Source: Baffinella frigidus (Eukaryota > Cryptophyceae > Cryptomonadales > Baffinellaceae). Taken from it: a stretch of DNA of 23,150 bases. The stretch lies in assembly GCA_026770585.1 (NCBI GenBank), contig MU646387.1, positions 19,826 through 42,975 of the forward strand, written 5' to 3'. Each line of letters starts with the position of its first letter. Within the stretch, counting starts at the first letter, position 1. The notes beneath the pieces are model-generated. The model made no database searches and was not told the DNA's origin. It worked only from the letters and a program-made list of their open reading frames with translations. Positions 16,465 through 23,150 of this stretch are shown here, in pieces. A program made the position numbers and the translations under genes.

Positions 16465-16968
16465 CTGAGCAGCCAGTTTCGACGCACAGCCAATCGCGAC
16501 CTCGGCCAGGAGCGCCGGCGCGAACGCATCATGAGCGTCCGCGGCGCAGCGGTCGCGCAGCATTGGGTGAAGCGCGGCGACCCCGCGCGTAAGAAGCCCG
16601 GCCCTCCGCAAGCGCAGAAAGCCTGCAAGGGCCATCACGCCTGCCCGCCGCGAGAGGAGGGCCTCGCGCACGTCCGCTGGCAGCCCCTTCTCACTCTCCC
16701 CGGTAGCGCGAAGCAGAGCCACACACACATCGGGAATCGTGGGCGCGGCAGGATGGACGGGACCAGACCGCAATCTGAAAATTGATCTCAAAGTTCGAGT
16801 CAGCACGGAGGGCCCCGTTTCCCCTCGGGGGTGACACGCCGCGTGGTCGCCTTCATCCTGCTGGGCGGGCGCGCCTCGCCGGAAGCAGGGGAGCGCCGCG
16901 CTGCGCAAGCAGGACCCGGAGAGCAGGAAGACCACCAGCACTCTTCGCGCCAGGCTACCCCGCATCAT
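16465..16968 (-). CDS. RETICULATA-related (DUF3411) protein, exon 1 with N-terminal targeting sequence
   Basis: 168 codons from the ATG at 16968 (a second ATG follows at once, 16965) to GCTCAG|GTTGGT, phase 0. The N-terminus has the shape of a signal peptide: basic SLARR, hydrophobic VLVVFLLSG, and a small-residue RSAALP region. A basic stretch (CFRRGAP) follows, as in the bipartite presequences of complex-plastid proteins. From about residue 88, GLPADVREALL, then LAGFLRLRRAGLL and PMLRDRCAADAHDAFAPALL with AEVAIGCASKL, follow the family pattern (M-L-x-x-R-x-L-A-D-P-x-F-x-x-K-x-x-x-E-x-x-I). Plant members are plastid-envelope membrane proteins that affect leaf and plastid development; the biochemical function is not known. 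A TTTTCAG at about 16780 could be an internal acceptor, but the frame is continuous. Confidence 0.7.
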
Positions 16969-17397
16969 TCCCCGCAAAACTCTTTCGACTGCCCCCTTCC
17001 TTGACAGACACTTGTCTGTCGAGATCCTTGCGAGGTCCAGTCTTCCCAGTCTGTGAGTCTTGTTCGTGAAAAACTGGGTCCGTTTCTTGTTCGTGGGTCG
17101 AATTCAAAGCGTATATACGTATACTACGCGTAGATCTCGTATACGACACTCAGTTTTAGGCATACGTACCTGCGTATACGATGAAAAATACGACCCGAGG
17201 CCTTTGGGCTGCAACAAGCCCACCCTTGATCTTCCAAGCGCGTCGTCGCTTGGCCCGCTCTGCTCTCCAGTTGGCGCTCGTCTAGTGCTGGCTCGCCGGG
17301 GCGCTCGCTCGTGGAATTCAGTCCAAGATTGGCGTTTGCTTGTGTGAGTTTTGAGACAAGCAAGCGCGATTGGCGTTTGCTTGCGTGAGAAGCGCAG
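16969..17397. promoter_or_regulatory. Divergent intergenic region with clustered palindromes
   Basis: It separates the minus-strand DUF3411 start from the plus-strand WD40 gene. Four perfect short palindromes crowd 17114-17180: TATACGTATA (17114-17123), CTACGCGTAG (17124-17133) and two copies of CGTATACG (17138-17145 and 17173-17180, 35 bp apart). GATTGGCGTTTGCTTG(T/C)GTGAG is directly repeated at about 17329 and 17369. Presumably this holds a shared bidirectional promoter; no TATA box position can be assigned with confidence. Confidence 0.5.
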
Positions 17398-17414
17398 GGT
17401 TTATTAGCGACAGG

Positions 17415-17951
17415 ATGCTTGCCATCGGGACCACCCGGGGGGAGGTGCTCGTGGTTGATTCACAGGGGCGCACCCGCTTCAAGCGTGAGGAGCGGCACGG
17501 CAAGGTCTTCTGCGTTTCGCTTTCCCCGGATGGCAGAAGCCTGGCTTCGGGTTCTCAAGACGGGACGCTCAATTTATGGGATGTTGGAACGGGGAAGATT
17601 GTGAGGAACCTCAAGGCCAACAGCATGCAGCAGGCGGGCTGCGCACGCGAAGGCGCCGCGGGGGGGCACGAGGGCGTCCACGCGCCGCCCTGCCGCGCCA
17701 TTGCCTGGTGCCCATCGGGGAAGTTGTTAGCTTCAGGCGACGAATCCGGGCAGGTTTGCCTGTGGAACTTGGCGGATCCAGCTCAAGACGCCCCGCTCCA
17801 GCGACTCTGCGGAGATCGCGGCGGGGTGCTCTCCGTAGCGTTCTCCCCCGATGGCAGCGGGCGCGTCGCGAGCGGGGGCGGGCGGGGGAGCATCACGGTG
17901 TGGGACCGCGACGGGGCGGTGGAATGGACGCGGGCGGACGTGGCGAGCCAG
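17415..17951 (+). CDS. WD40-repeat protein, exon 1
   Basis: Start taken at the ATG at 17415; the frame is open upstream and GAAGCGCAG| before 17398 could be an acceptor, so a 5' exon is possible. Four WD40 units are visible: MLAIGTTRGEVLVVDSQG; then FCVSLSPDGRSLASGSQDGT with LNLWDV; then IAWCPSGKLLASGDESG with VCLWNL; then LSVAFSPDG with ITVWD. An Ala/Gly-rich loop interrupts units two and three. The exon ends at AGCCAG|GTGCCT, phase 0. WD40 propellers are protein-interaction scaffolds; the partner cannot be read from sequence. No other domain is seen in the exons available. Confidence 0.75.
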
Positions 17952-18655
17952 GTGCCTGTCTTACCACCAACCCTCACGGGTCACGGGAGGACCAAATCGT
18001 TGATTTTCAGACCTCGGATTGAGGGGGCGTCGGGGTCGGATCCGACCCCGACGATTTTATAATGGCCCAATAAAAGGCTGCTTTCTCTGGGTTTGGGAGT
18101 TTTAAAAATGGGGTTCGGGTTTAGGGTTCAGGGTTTGCGGGTCCGGAAGAGGCGCAACTCCTGCGTTTTGCTGGTGGCTTGCCATCAATCCCCAGCTCTA
18201 TCTTTGTTTGTGTGGTCTCACCAAATTTGGTCTCACCAATTTGGTGAGACTAGGCTCGTGCCCCCTCCAAAGTTGTCAGATCTGTACCACACACACAGCA
18301 CGTCAACTTACGAAAAGGCAGCGAGCCCGAATGAGGCAGCGCTGGAATCCCTGCAGCACCCCCCCCCCCTTCAAACGGCGCGCCCCCTGAACTCTAAAGT
18401 CTAAACGCGATCCGTGATTGAAGCTCTCAAACTTCAACCATGGGATACCATGAGCCTCATAAAGGCTGACTTGGGTTCGGTGTGTGTGCGGGCGCGTTCC
18501 TATTTTGGAAGCAATCAAACACCCCAACAGAGACACCCTTTGTCCCCTCTTCACGAGCCCCTGCACTGGAGAGCTCAACGCGATCCGAAAGCAAAAATGC
18601 TTTCTCTGCAGTCCTTTCTACGGAAGGGCGTGTCGTTGGGCCGTGTTGGGAGCAG
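17952..18655 (+). other. WD40 intron 1, with dispersed-repeat fragments
   Basis: Holds a perfect palindrome TCTCACCAATTTGGTGAGA (18231-18249) next to a second TCTCACCAAATTT, words shared with the dispersed repeat at 8056 and 14371. TTTAGGG-like sequence at 18115-18135 is in the opposite orientation to most repeats in this gene. CC runs at 18359-18369. No separate gene recognised. Confidence 0.45.
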
Positions 18656-18734
18656 TTAAAACCTGAAGGACCTGAACCCTCCAAGGTACGGACGGTGGTC
18701 TTCTCACCAGACGGGCAGAAGCTCGCGAGCGCAG
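18656..18734 (+). CDS. WD40-repeat protein, exon 2
   Basis: Acceptor TTGGGAGCAG|, donor GCGCAG|GTGCCA; 79 nt, phase 0 in and phase 1 out. It encodes LKPEGPEPSK then VRTVVFSPDGQKLASAG, the first strands of a fifth WD40 unit. An alternative acceptor CCAAG| before GTACGG (18686) keeps the same phase. The split codon joins exactly to exon 3. Confidence 0.7.
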
Positions 18735-18754
18735 GTGCCACACCTGGCCCACAC

Positions 18755-19026
18755 CCTAACCCCTAATTCCTAATCCCCTAACCCCTAATCCCTAAGGCCC
18801 ACACCCTAATCCCTAATCCTCAATCCCTAATCCTAATCCCTAAGCCCCAAACCCTGACCCCCAACCCCTAACCCCTAAACCCTGAACCCTAAACCCTGAA
18901 CCCTGAACCCTAAACCCTAAACCCTAAAAGATAACCCGTCAACATTAAACCCGAACCCCGAAAACCGAAACCCTAATCTCTAAGCCCTAATCGCTAAACC
19001 CTACGATCTAAACCCTAACCCCTAAG
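18755..19026. repeat. Telomere-like block, CCCTAAT/CCCTAAC/CCCTGAA variants
   Basis: Fills WD40 intron 2. The left part is CCCTAATC/CCCTAACC-type, the right part CCCTAAA/CCCTGAA. The plus strand is C-rich here, opposite to most blocks below 16.4 kb, in step with the change of transcription direction. Confidence 0.85.
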
Positions 19027-19168
19027 GTTGACGGGTTTGTACCACAGGCCTAGGATGTCAACCTAAGAATAGGATGACAACTCGACGCTTCGTCCCCTGT
19101 TTGCACCGCTGCGTCCAACCCCGGACCCTGAAATAACCGCCCCCCCCTCCTCTCTGCACTATCGCCAG

Positions 19169-19273
19169 GCTCAGACGCAGCCGTGCAAATATGGGACGCA
19201 GCCTCCGGCGCGCTGCTCCACTCCATCACCTTCCCTTCCTCCGGGGACTCTGTCTCGTGGTCATCCGCGGGAG
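19169..19273 (+). CDS. WD40-repeat protein, exon 3
   Basis: Acceptor CTATCGCCAG|, donor CGGGAG|GTGTGG; 105 nt, phase 1 at both ends. GC completes Gly, then SDAAVQIWDAASGALLHSI and a strand-A segment DSVSWSSAG. It completes the WD40 unit begun in exon 2 (AG then SDAAVQIWD is the canonical blade turn) and starts the next. Two truncated copies of its donor edge lie downstream. Confidence 0.75.
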
Positions 19274-19396
19274 GTGTGGCCCTTATTTTCACTCGCCAAA
19301 AATTCAACGCACGTCAACAAGCGCCCTAAACCCTAATAAGCCCTGAGCCTTAAACCCTATGTCCTAAACCCTAAACAGTAGACTCTGAACACTAAA

Positions 19397-20013
19397 CCCG
19401 CGTCCGCGCGCGGGAACCTTCCCCTCAGCAAGTGGCTCTGACTCGTGGTCCTCCGCGGGAGGTGCGGCCTTCAGGACTTTTAGGATTTATTTTCCAATGC
19501 ACCCAAGTGCGCCTTTCAATCGTCGTTGCTGACAAAGGAATAAATTACCATTTTGAGGCCTTTTATGCACTTTCCTATCGATAATCGCGTTTCCTATCCT
19601 TCCAGACTTTTGATTGCCATCGTTTGATTTCCGACGTAACTGACCACTGGGTAAAAGCCAGAATGTCAAGATGCCACCCGACCCCCTCATAGGGTGACGT
19701 TCTGAAAACCGGGTAGTTAGGCCTACGGTATTGACTACAGTAGGCCGTAGGGTCCCTAGGCCTTGTTTTCTCGCAAGATCCCCCCTAGGCTCCTACGACC
19801 TACCGTAGTCAAAACCGTAGGCCTAACCACCCGGTTTTCAGCCCGTTACCCTATTAACCCTGAGGTGTGACACGCGTCCGCGCACCCCTCTACGCTGCCC
19901 GATCCACTCAAGACGGACCGAGGCCTTTGTTTCAAACCTACAAGTGGTTGCGTGAAATCTCGTTTGGAGTGCGTGTGACTCTTGTCGCGTGGTCCTCCGC
20001 GGGATGTGCGACC
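19397..20013 (+). repeat. Two donor-edge copies of WD40 exon 3
   Basis: Copy one, about 19397-19461, keeps CTTCCCCTCAGC-AGTGGCTCTGACTCGTGGTCCTCCGCGGGAG with GTGCGG after it. Copy two, about 19865-20004, is more decayed: GTGGTCCTCCGCGGGA then TGTGCG, so the donor is lost. Both also share a GCGTCCGCGC lead-in. They lie downstream of the intact exon, 190 and 730 bp away, with telomere-like repeats at 19322-19398 and unique sequence at 19465-19688. Confidence 0.7.
19689..19854. mobile_element. 166-bp foldback element with about 50-bp inverted ends
   Basis: Ends start ATAGGGTGACGTTCTGAAAA (left) and ATAGGGTAACGGGCTGAAAA (right, complemented) and stay paired through CCGGGTRGTTAGGCCTACGG to GACTAC. 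TA at both edges fits a TA target duplication. No coding capacity. It sits between the two donor-edge copies of WD40 exon 3. Confidence 0.85.
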
Positions 20014-20057
20014 CTCATCCCTAACGAGTCGTGTGTTAAATTTAATGGACCGGAAAA

Positions 20058-20341
20058 CGAAACCCTCAACCTTGAACCCTGAACCCTGAAACCTCAACCC
20101 CAAACCCTAGGCCCTAAGCCCTAAACTCTAAAACCTTAACCCTAAAACCTAAACCCTGAAGCCTGAGTCCCAAACCCGACACCCCAAACTCCACAACCCA
20201 CACCCAAACCCCAAAACCCTAAACGCACGGGCGTGTGCTTCATTCAGAGCTGACACACCAAACACCAAACACCAAACACCAAACACCAAACACCAAACAC
20301 CAAACCACCAAACACCAAACCACCAAACACCAAACCACCAA
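20058..20341. repeat. Telomere-like block, then an ACCAAAC array, up to the exon 4 acceptor
   Basis: 20058-20225 is CCCTAAA/CCCTGAA-like. 20255-20341 is a tidy 7-bp array of ACCAAAC with ACCAAACC variants. Only CCAATGTGGCAG separates it from WD40 exon 4, so the array sits where a branch point and pyrimidine tract would normally be. Confidence 0.85.
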
Positions 20342-20349
20342 TGTGGCAG

Positions 20350-20426
20350 AGCTGGCGTGCGGTGGGGATGATATGGCTGTGAGAATCTTCGATGCCCAGA
20401 CCGGGCGTCTCAAGCGTTGCATCCAG
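20350..20426 (+). CDS. WD40-repeat protein, exon 4
   Basis: Acceptor ATGTGGCAG|, donor ATCCAG|GTATGT; 77 nt. AG completes a Glu codon from exon 3, then LACGGDDMAVRIFDAQTG and RLKRCIQ, phase 0 out. Together with the end of exon 3 (WSSAG) it forms one complete WD40 blade. The donor GTATGT is strong. Confidence 0.8.
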
Positions 20427-20665
20427 GTATGTGTTCTTTCTTCTTCGTCTTCCTTCTTTTCTTCTACTTCTTGTTCTTCTTCCTTCTTTTCCTGTTCTTC
20501 TTCTGGTTCTTCTTTTTCTTCTTGTTCTTGTTCTTCTTGTTCTTGTTCTTCTTGTTCTTGTTCTTGTTCTTGTTCTTCTTCTTCTTCTTCTTGTTCTTGT
20601 TCTGGTTCTTCTTCTTCTTCTTCTTCCTCCTCCTCCTCTTCCTCCTCCTCCTCTTTATTGCACTC
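20427..20665 (+). repeat. TTCTTG/TTCTTC pyrimidine microsatellite
   Basis: About 220 bp of TTC, TTG and CCT triplets with no purine runs on the plus strand, starting directly after the exon 4 donor. Long serine- or leucine-like open frames here are artefacts of the repeat. The tract could form triplex DNA. Confidence 0.9.
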
Positions 20666-20679
20666 AGCCTATTGGGAAA

Positions 20680-21060
20680 TGTCAGCATTCCCAGCACGTC
20701 CACTCGCACGTCCCCCTTCGTGACGGACGTGTTGATATCTTCAGCACGTGCTGACGGTCACCTTGAGTGCTGACGGTCAGCACGTCCAGCCTCGGGCAGC
20801 ATTCGCATGGCTCCCGTAAGGTGCACACAGGCGCGTTATTTCCTCACGCCTCTCGCTCCAGGGTTCAGGGTTGAGGTTGTAGGGGCGCGTTCTGCCCGCA
20901 CGCCTCGCGCTGCAATGAGCATGAGGTTGAACCCCGACGGTTGGGGTATGTGACGCACGGGCGGCAGGTGCGTTCTGTCCGCACGCCTCTCGCTCTAGGG
21001 TTGAGGGTGTAGGGGCTAGGGGCGCGCTAGGGTTGAGGGTGTAGGGGCGCGTTCTTCCTG
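20680..21060. repeat. CAGCACGTGCTG palindromes and GCGCGTTCTGCCCGCACGCC repeats
   Basis: 20690-20790 has interlocking CAGCACGT/ACGTGCTG and GTGCTGACGGTCA words, including the perfect palindrome CAGCACGTGCTG (20741-20752). From 20831, about four imperfect units carry GCGCGTTCTGCCCGCACGCC, TCTCGCT and AGGGTTGAGG (starting near 20831, 20884, 20969, 21046). Here the telomere-like words are G-rich on the plus strand. No gene recognised. Confidence 0.6.
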
Positions 21061-21104
21061 CACACCGTGCGCTGTAGTTAGCCTGAGGTTGCCGCGGTCG
21101 TGTG

Positions 21105-21118
21105 TGACGCAACGAGAG

Positions 21119-21175
<57 letters not shown>

Positions 21176-21212
21176 GGCAGACAGAAAGACGGATGCGGCA
21201 GAGCTGGCGTGT
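21105..21212 (+). repeat. GA and GACA microsatellites and an acceptor-edge copy of WD40 exon 4
   Basis: A GA run (about 21122-21149) passes into a GACA run (about 21148-21184). Immediately after, GGATGCGGCAG|AGCTGGCGTG repeats the acceptor edge of exon 4 (ATGTGGCAG|AGCTGGCGTG) and then diverges. This copy lies downstream of its exon, against the trend seen elsewhere. Confidence 0.65.
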
Positions 21213-21299
21213 GTGACGCATACATGGGGCGTTTGTTCTGGGGCGTGAATCCCTGACACTCGCATCCTTGCCTTTGGGTAGGTGTAGCCCCAAACTATA

Positions 21300-21600
21300 T
21301 ACCTCAAAATCCTGGAACCCCGAACCCTACACCCTGAACCGGTGTCGTGCGCCTCCCCTGCCGCTAAACCCTAAACCCTAAACCCTACACCCAAAACCCT
21401 AAACCCTAAACCCTGAACCCTAAACCCTAAACCCTAAACCCTAAACCCTAAACCCTAAGCACAAAACCTAAACTCTAAACCCTACACACCAAACCCTAAA
21501 CCCCAAACCCTAAACCCCAAACCCTACACACGAAACCTTAAACCCTAAACCCTACACACCAAACCCTAAACCCTTAGCCCCAAATCCTAACCCCCACGCC
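21300..21600. repeat. CCCTAAA telomere-like block
   Basis: Long stretches of exact CCCTAAA (21366-21388 and 21395-21460) with CCCTACACAC and CCCCAAA variants. C-rich on the plus strand, in WD40 intron 4. Confidence 0.9.
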
Positions 21601-21663
21601 CTGACCTCAGGGGCACGACGGATGCAACGGGTGCCTCTGCCAACCCTTCTCTCAGGTACCCCC

Positions 21664-22026
21664 CCCAGTCATCAGCGGAGTTTTGGGCTTACTTTTGAGA
21701 ATCCTTAAGCCCTTAGAAACCATAAACCCGAAGCCCTAAGCCCTAAGCCCTAAGCCCTAAACCCTGAACGCCATGAATGCAACGGCTGCATGTGCCAACC
21801 CTTTTCTCAAGTACCCTCCCCCCACGCCAGATTGCAGGTGGGGGTTGATTTTTTTAACCCGCGTCTGAAAGCGGTTGTTGACTTTTGAAAACCACTGCCC
21901 TCAGGAGGAATTGACTTTTGGCGATCTCTTCCAAGGCTCTGGCGTGGCCAGTCATCAGTAGAGTGTAGGGCTTTCCAAAAACTAAGCAATCCTCAAAGTA
22001 AGCCCTAAACTCCGCAAATGACTGGG
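21664..22026. mobile_element. Nested foldback elements (CCCAGTCAT and CCACGCCAG)
   Basis: CCCAGTCATCAGCGGAGTTT at 21664 has an inverse at the right end (22026) and a direct copy at 21948, so 21948-22026 is a small hairpin by itself. 21822-21947 is a separate 126-bp element with perfect 10-bp ends CCACGCCAGA / TCTGGCGTGG, related to 9311-9454. TTGACTTTTG is repeated inside it. Confidence 0.65.
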
Positions 22027-22189
22027 GTGGTGTTATCCCTAAACCCTAAACCTGAACCCTAAATCCTAAACACGAAGGATAGATTTCGGCTTCAGGCTTC
22101 CTTTCGTAATCGTCGTTGAGGTTGGGATTTAGAACCCCTCAGCCCTAAACCTAAACCCTAAACTTAAACCCTAAACGATCAACCCGTTT

Positions 22190-22383
22190 GCCAACCACAC
22201 GAGGCTGGTCCAACACCCTTTCAAAGTGTTGATGGTAGGCGTTTTGTATGGAATTGGTCACGTGGCTACACGGAAAGCGTTTAGCCACGTGACCAAACAT
22301 ATGAAAATTACTACACACTACCTCACTTGTACAGCTCTGGGTTTTAAAGAGGGTGCTTGAGCCGCCTCGTGTGGTATGCCAGC
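22190..22383. mobile_element. Foldback element with CCACACGAGGC ends
   Basis: CCACACGAGGC near 22195 and its complement GCCTCGTGTGG near 22362 enclose a perfect 14-bp-arm hairpin, TTGGTCACGTGGCT (22254-22267) and complement (22283-22296). It overlaps one copy of the GCCAACCC repeat at its right edge. No coding frame. Confidence 0.5.
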
Positions 22384-22424
22384 CCTTCTCGCAGGTACCC
22401 CCCCGGTGATGTCATCCGCTTTAG

Positions 22425-22772
22425 GGTTCAGGGTTTCGGTGTTAGGGTTTAAGCTTTAGGGTTCAGGGTTCTGGTTTCAAGATTCTGGGTTCAGGCTTGA
22501 GGCTTCAGGGTTTATGAGCTTTTTGTAACCGGCCAAACCCCCAAGCCCAAAGCGCAAAGCCCACGCTCAAATCCCCAAACCCCACACCCCACACCCCACA
22601 CACCACACACCAAACCCCAAACCCCACATCCTAAACCCCACACCCCACATCCCACACCCCACACCCTAAACCCAACCCCCAAATCCCAAACACCAAACAC
22701 CAAACACCAAACACCAAACCCCACAACCCACGCCCCACACCCCACACCCCGCACCCCACACCCCACACCCAA
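22425..22772. repeat. Telomere-like blocks, first G-rich then CCCCACA/ACCAAAC C-rich
   Basis: 22425-22515 is TTTAGGG/TTCAGGG-like (G-rich plus strand); 22545-22772 is CCCCACACCCCACA, ACCAAAC and CCCTAAA (C-rich). The orientation flips within about 30 bases. The second block runs up to the acceptor of the exon 5 copy at 22777. Confidence 0.8.
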
Positions 22773-22776
22773 ACAG

Positions 22777-22845
22777 GCGGTAGAGACGCAGGATGACTTC
22801 CAGGGGCACCACGATTGGGCGTGGGCAGTCGCGAATCCGAAGTAG
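22777..22845 (+). pseudogene. Truncated acceptor-edge copy of WD40 exon 5
   Basis: Starts at CACCCAAACAG| and encodes AVETQDDFQGHHDWAWAV then ANPK before an in-frame TAG (22843-22845), where the intact exon continues. About four of the first 20 residues differ from exon 5. It lies 180 bp upstream. If spliced in it would end the protein in the WD40 domain. Confidence 0.7.
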
Positions 22846-22958
22846 AGAACATCGGGATGAAGTGTGAGCCATTTCCTGCTGCCGGAGCCTCGATTTCGAC
22901 GGTCTGGCCGCAGGAAATTGCAAAATCCAGCCTCGGTTTAAATACCCTTCGGGTGCAG

Positions 22959-23062
22959 GCGGTGGAGACGCAGGATGGCTTCTCGGGGCACCATGATTGG
23001 GCGTGGGCCGTGGCTACCCCCGGCGGAAAGACGGACCCAAACTGTCAGCGCGAAGGCCACAG
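22959..23062 (+). CDS. WD40-repeat protein, exon 5 (gene continues past the window)
   Basis: Acceptor CGGGTGCAG|, donor GGCCACAG|GTGCGT; 104 nt, phase 0 in and phase 2 out. It encodes AVETQDGFSGHHDWAWAV then ATPGGKTDPNC; G-H-x-D-W-x-W-x-V is the usual start of a WD40 blade. It follows exon 4 (RCIQ) without a gap in the repeat pattern. No stop or polyadenylation site is seen, so further exons lie to the right. Confidence 0.7.
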
Positions 23063-23079
23063 GTGCGTGTGCTTGTGCC

Positions 23080-23150
23080 TCTGAGCGAGAGGGAGGGGGT
23101 GAGGGAGTGAGGAGGGAGGAGGGACGGAGAGAGAGGGAGAGGGGGGCAGG
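23080..23150. repeat. Purine-rich GAGGG tract at the right edge
   Basis: Almost pure purine on the plus strand, with many GGG runs (GAGGGAGGGGG, GAGGAGGGAGG). It starts about 18 bases after the exon 5 donor. It has G-quadruplex potential on the sense strand and is cut by the window edge. Confidence 0.7.

Larger units (their letters stand above)
21627..22397 (+). repeat. Three copies of GCCAACCCTTCTCTCAGGTACC in WD40 intron 4
   Basis: Copies lie at about 21637-21660, 21793-21815 and 22370-22395. Each contains CTCAG|GTACC or a decayed form, which looks like the donor edge of an exon, followed by a C run. I did not find an intact exon for it. Short CCCTAAA patches lie at 21718-21770, 22036-22075 and 22137-22182. 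Confidence 0.55.

Noticed and set aside
20235-20773. Serine-, leucine/phenylalanine- and lysine-rich open frames
   Set aside because: They come from the TTC/TTG microsatellite read in different frames; the only real coding part is WD40 exon 4 at 20350-20426.

Overview
The window looks like nuclear DNA of a microbial eukaryote, probably an alga with a complex (secondary) plastid. Three things point there. Coding segments are cut into small pieces by GT-AG introns. Large blocks of degenerate TTTAGGG/CCCTAAA repeats, the plant and algal telomere motif, fill introns and spacers. A gene of the plant/algal plastid RETICULATA-related family (DUF3411) begins with what looks like a secretory signal peptide, as expected for a complex plastid. 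I cannot name the lineage: cryptophyte, haptophyte, stramenopile, dinoflagellate or chromerid all remain possible.

Layout. (1) 1-1261: repeat-rich flank with small foldback elements. (2) 1262-6435, plus strand: one split gene for an NLR-like protein with a CHAT protease-like domain, an NB-ARC NTPase, a winged-helix region and kinesin-light-chain-type TPRs. Its five coding segments join in frame, all at phase 0, and the reading frame ends inside a 122-bp foldback element. (3) About 6831-16968, minus strand: a DUF3411 gene whose nine recognisable exons (plus one candidate last exon) total just over 1 kb of coding sequence spread over about 10 kb of telomere-like repeats, miniature elements and an assembly gap (11762-12407). 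(4) 16969-17397: divergent intergenic region with clustered palindromes. (5) 17415 to beyond 23062, plus strand: a WD40-repeat gene, five exons visible, running off the window.

The strongest unusual signal lies in the introns of the last two genes. Single exons are accompanied by arrays of truncated copies of their own edges embedded in the telomere-like repeats. Copies that keep the acceptor edge lie almost always upstream of the intact exon in the sense direction; copies that keep the donor edge lie downstream. The repeats run directly into the 3' splice sites, and in both divergent genes the sense strand mostly carries the C-rich CCCTAAA form. This suggests introns growing by repeated tandem duplication across splice junctions, with telomere-like sequence supplying the 3' splice-site environment.

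All exon joins are by eye, from reading-phase agreement and family motifs. No search or transcript was available, so gene models should be treated as predictions.
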